A stretch of DNA of 25,136 nt from Alistipes sp. CAG:268 (GTDB taxonomy: Bacteria > Bacteroidota > Bacteroidia > Bacteroidales > Rikenellaceae). Positions within the stretch are counted from its first letter, which is position 1. The number at the start of each line of letters is the position of its first letter. Shown here one piece after another: positions 24,792-25,136 of the stretch. The stretch lies in contig FR892019.1 in the NCBI GenBank assembly GCA_000434235.1, forward strand, positions 1-25,136, in the 5' to 3' direction. The notes below the pieces were generated by a model that did no database searches, was not told the origin of the DNA, and worked only from the letters and a program-made list of their open reading frames with translations. A program made the position numbers and the translations under genes.

Positions 24792-25136
24792 ATGTTTCTG
24801 CTCGCACACATAGATTTCACACTGCCGCTCGAGGACCCGATCCTGAAGTTCCTGCTCATTCTGGTCATCATCCTCGCCGCGCCCCTCATCCTGAACAAAC
24901 TCAAGATCCCCTACCTGCTGGGACTCATCATCGCCGGTGCGGTGATCGGCCCCCACGGGCTCAACCTCGTGCTGCGCGACAGCAGCATCATCCTCTCCGG
25001 AACGGCCGGACTCCTCTACATCATGTTCCTGTCGGGCCTCGACATGGATATGTCCGACTTCAGGCGCAACAGCTGGCGCAGCCTCATTTTCGGACTATAT
25101 ACCTTCTGCGTCCCGTTGGGTCTCGGCATTCTGGCC
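24792..25136 (+). CDS. CPA2-type monovalent cation/proton antiporter, N-terminal part
   Basis: An open frame of 115 codons runs from the ATG at 24792 off the right edge. The translation begins MFLLAHIDFTLPLEDPIL and continues with hydrophobic segments: about 19-35 (FLLILVIILAAPLILN), about 42-58 and about 70-85. The KLKIPYLLGLIIAGAVIGPH stretch and the later GLLYIMFLSGLDMD are characteristic of the Kef/NapA-like cation:proton antiporter 2 family. It should exchange Na+ or K+ for H+ at the inner membrane. Regulatory domains, if any, are outside the window. It is divergent from the MFS operon, and its promoter is well placed about 20 bases ahead. Confidence 0.85.
   Translation, partial: MFLLAHIDFTLPLEDPILKFLLILVIILAAPLILNKLKIPYLLGLIIAGAVIGPHGLNLVLRDSSIILSGTAGLLYIMFLSGLDMDMSDFRRNSWRSLIFGLYTFCVPLGLGILA

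Overview
The window is from a GC-rich member of the Bacteroidetes, most plausibly a gut Bacteroidales such as Alistipes or a relative (inference). The evidence is a SusC/SusD outer-membrane pair, a FecR anti-sigma factor with an ECF sigma factor, lipoproteins with acidic residues after the lipobox, and the Bacteroidetes promoter -7 box TAnnTTTG ahead of seven transcription units. No rRNA, tRNA, CRISPR array, insertion sequence or phage gene was seen.

Region 1 (1-283, minus) is the N-terminal part of an uncharacterised protein that runs off the left edge. Region 2 (513-11114, plus) is a polysaccharide-utilisation-type locus. It holds a GH97 glycosidase of the retaining alpha-galactosidase type, a FecR-like anti-sigma factor, a SusC-type TonB-dependent transporter with an N-terminal STN signalling domain, SusD, a DUF1735 plus F5/8C surface lipoprotein, and an endonuclease/exonuclease/phosphatase (EEP) family lipoprotein. 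A strong intrinsic terminator follows. A calcineurin-like metallophosphatase (11259-12428) then has its own promoter. The ECF sigma factor (12555-13100) faces back towards the locus on the minus strand and shares a terminator hairpin with the phosphatase. FecR has no sigma gene beside it, so this sigma factor is its likeliest partner in the window, although the two sit at opposite ends of the locus.

Region 3 (13522-19102, plus) is largely housekeeping: ychF, a SIMPL-domain protein, an unrecognised lipoprotein, gltX and galM, ending at a perfect 21-bp bidirectional terminator. Region 4 (24523-19219, minus) is a tightly packed five-gene operon: a FucP-like MFS permease, a PorT-like outer-membrane barrel, phoH, pepD and a diacylglycerol-kinase-family lipid kinase. 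Junctions are overlaps or gaps of 3-4 bases. Region 5 (24792 to the right edge, plus) is the start of a CPA2-type cation/proton antiporter, divergent from region 4.

The least ordinary part is region 2. An alpha-galactosidase-type GH97, a TonB transporter pair, a discoidin-like lipoprotein and two different phosphoesterase folds together suggest a galactosylated substrate that also carries phosphate esters or diesters. This is inference from gene content. I see no clearly new defence or mobile system here.
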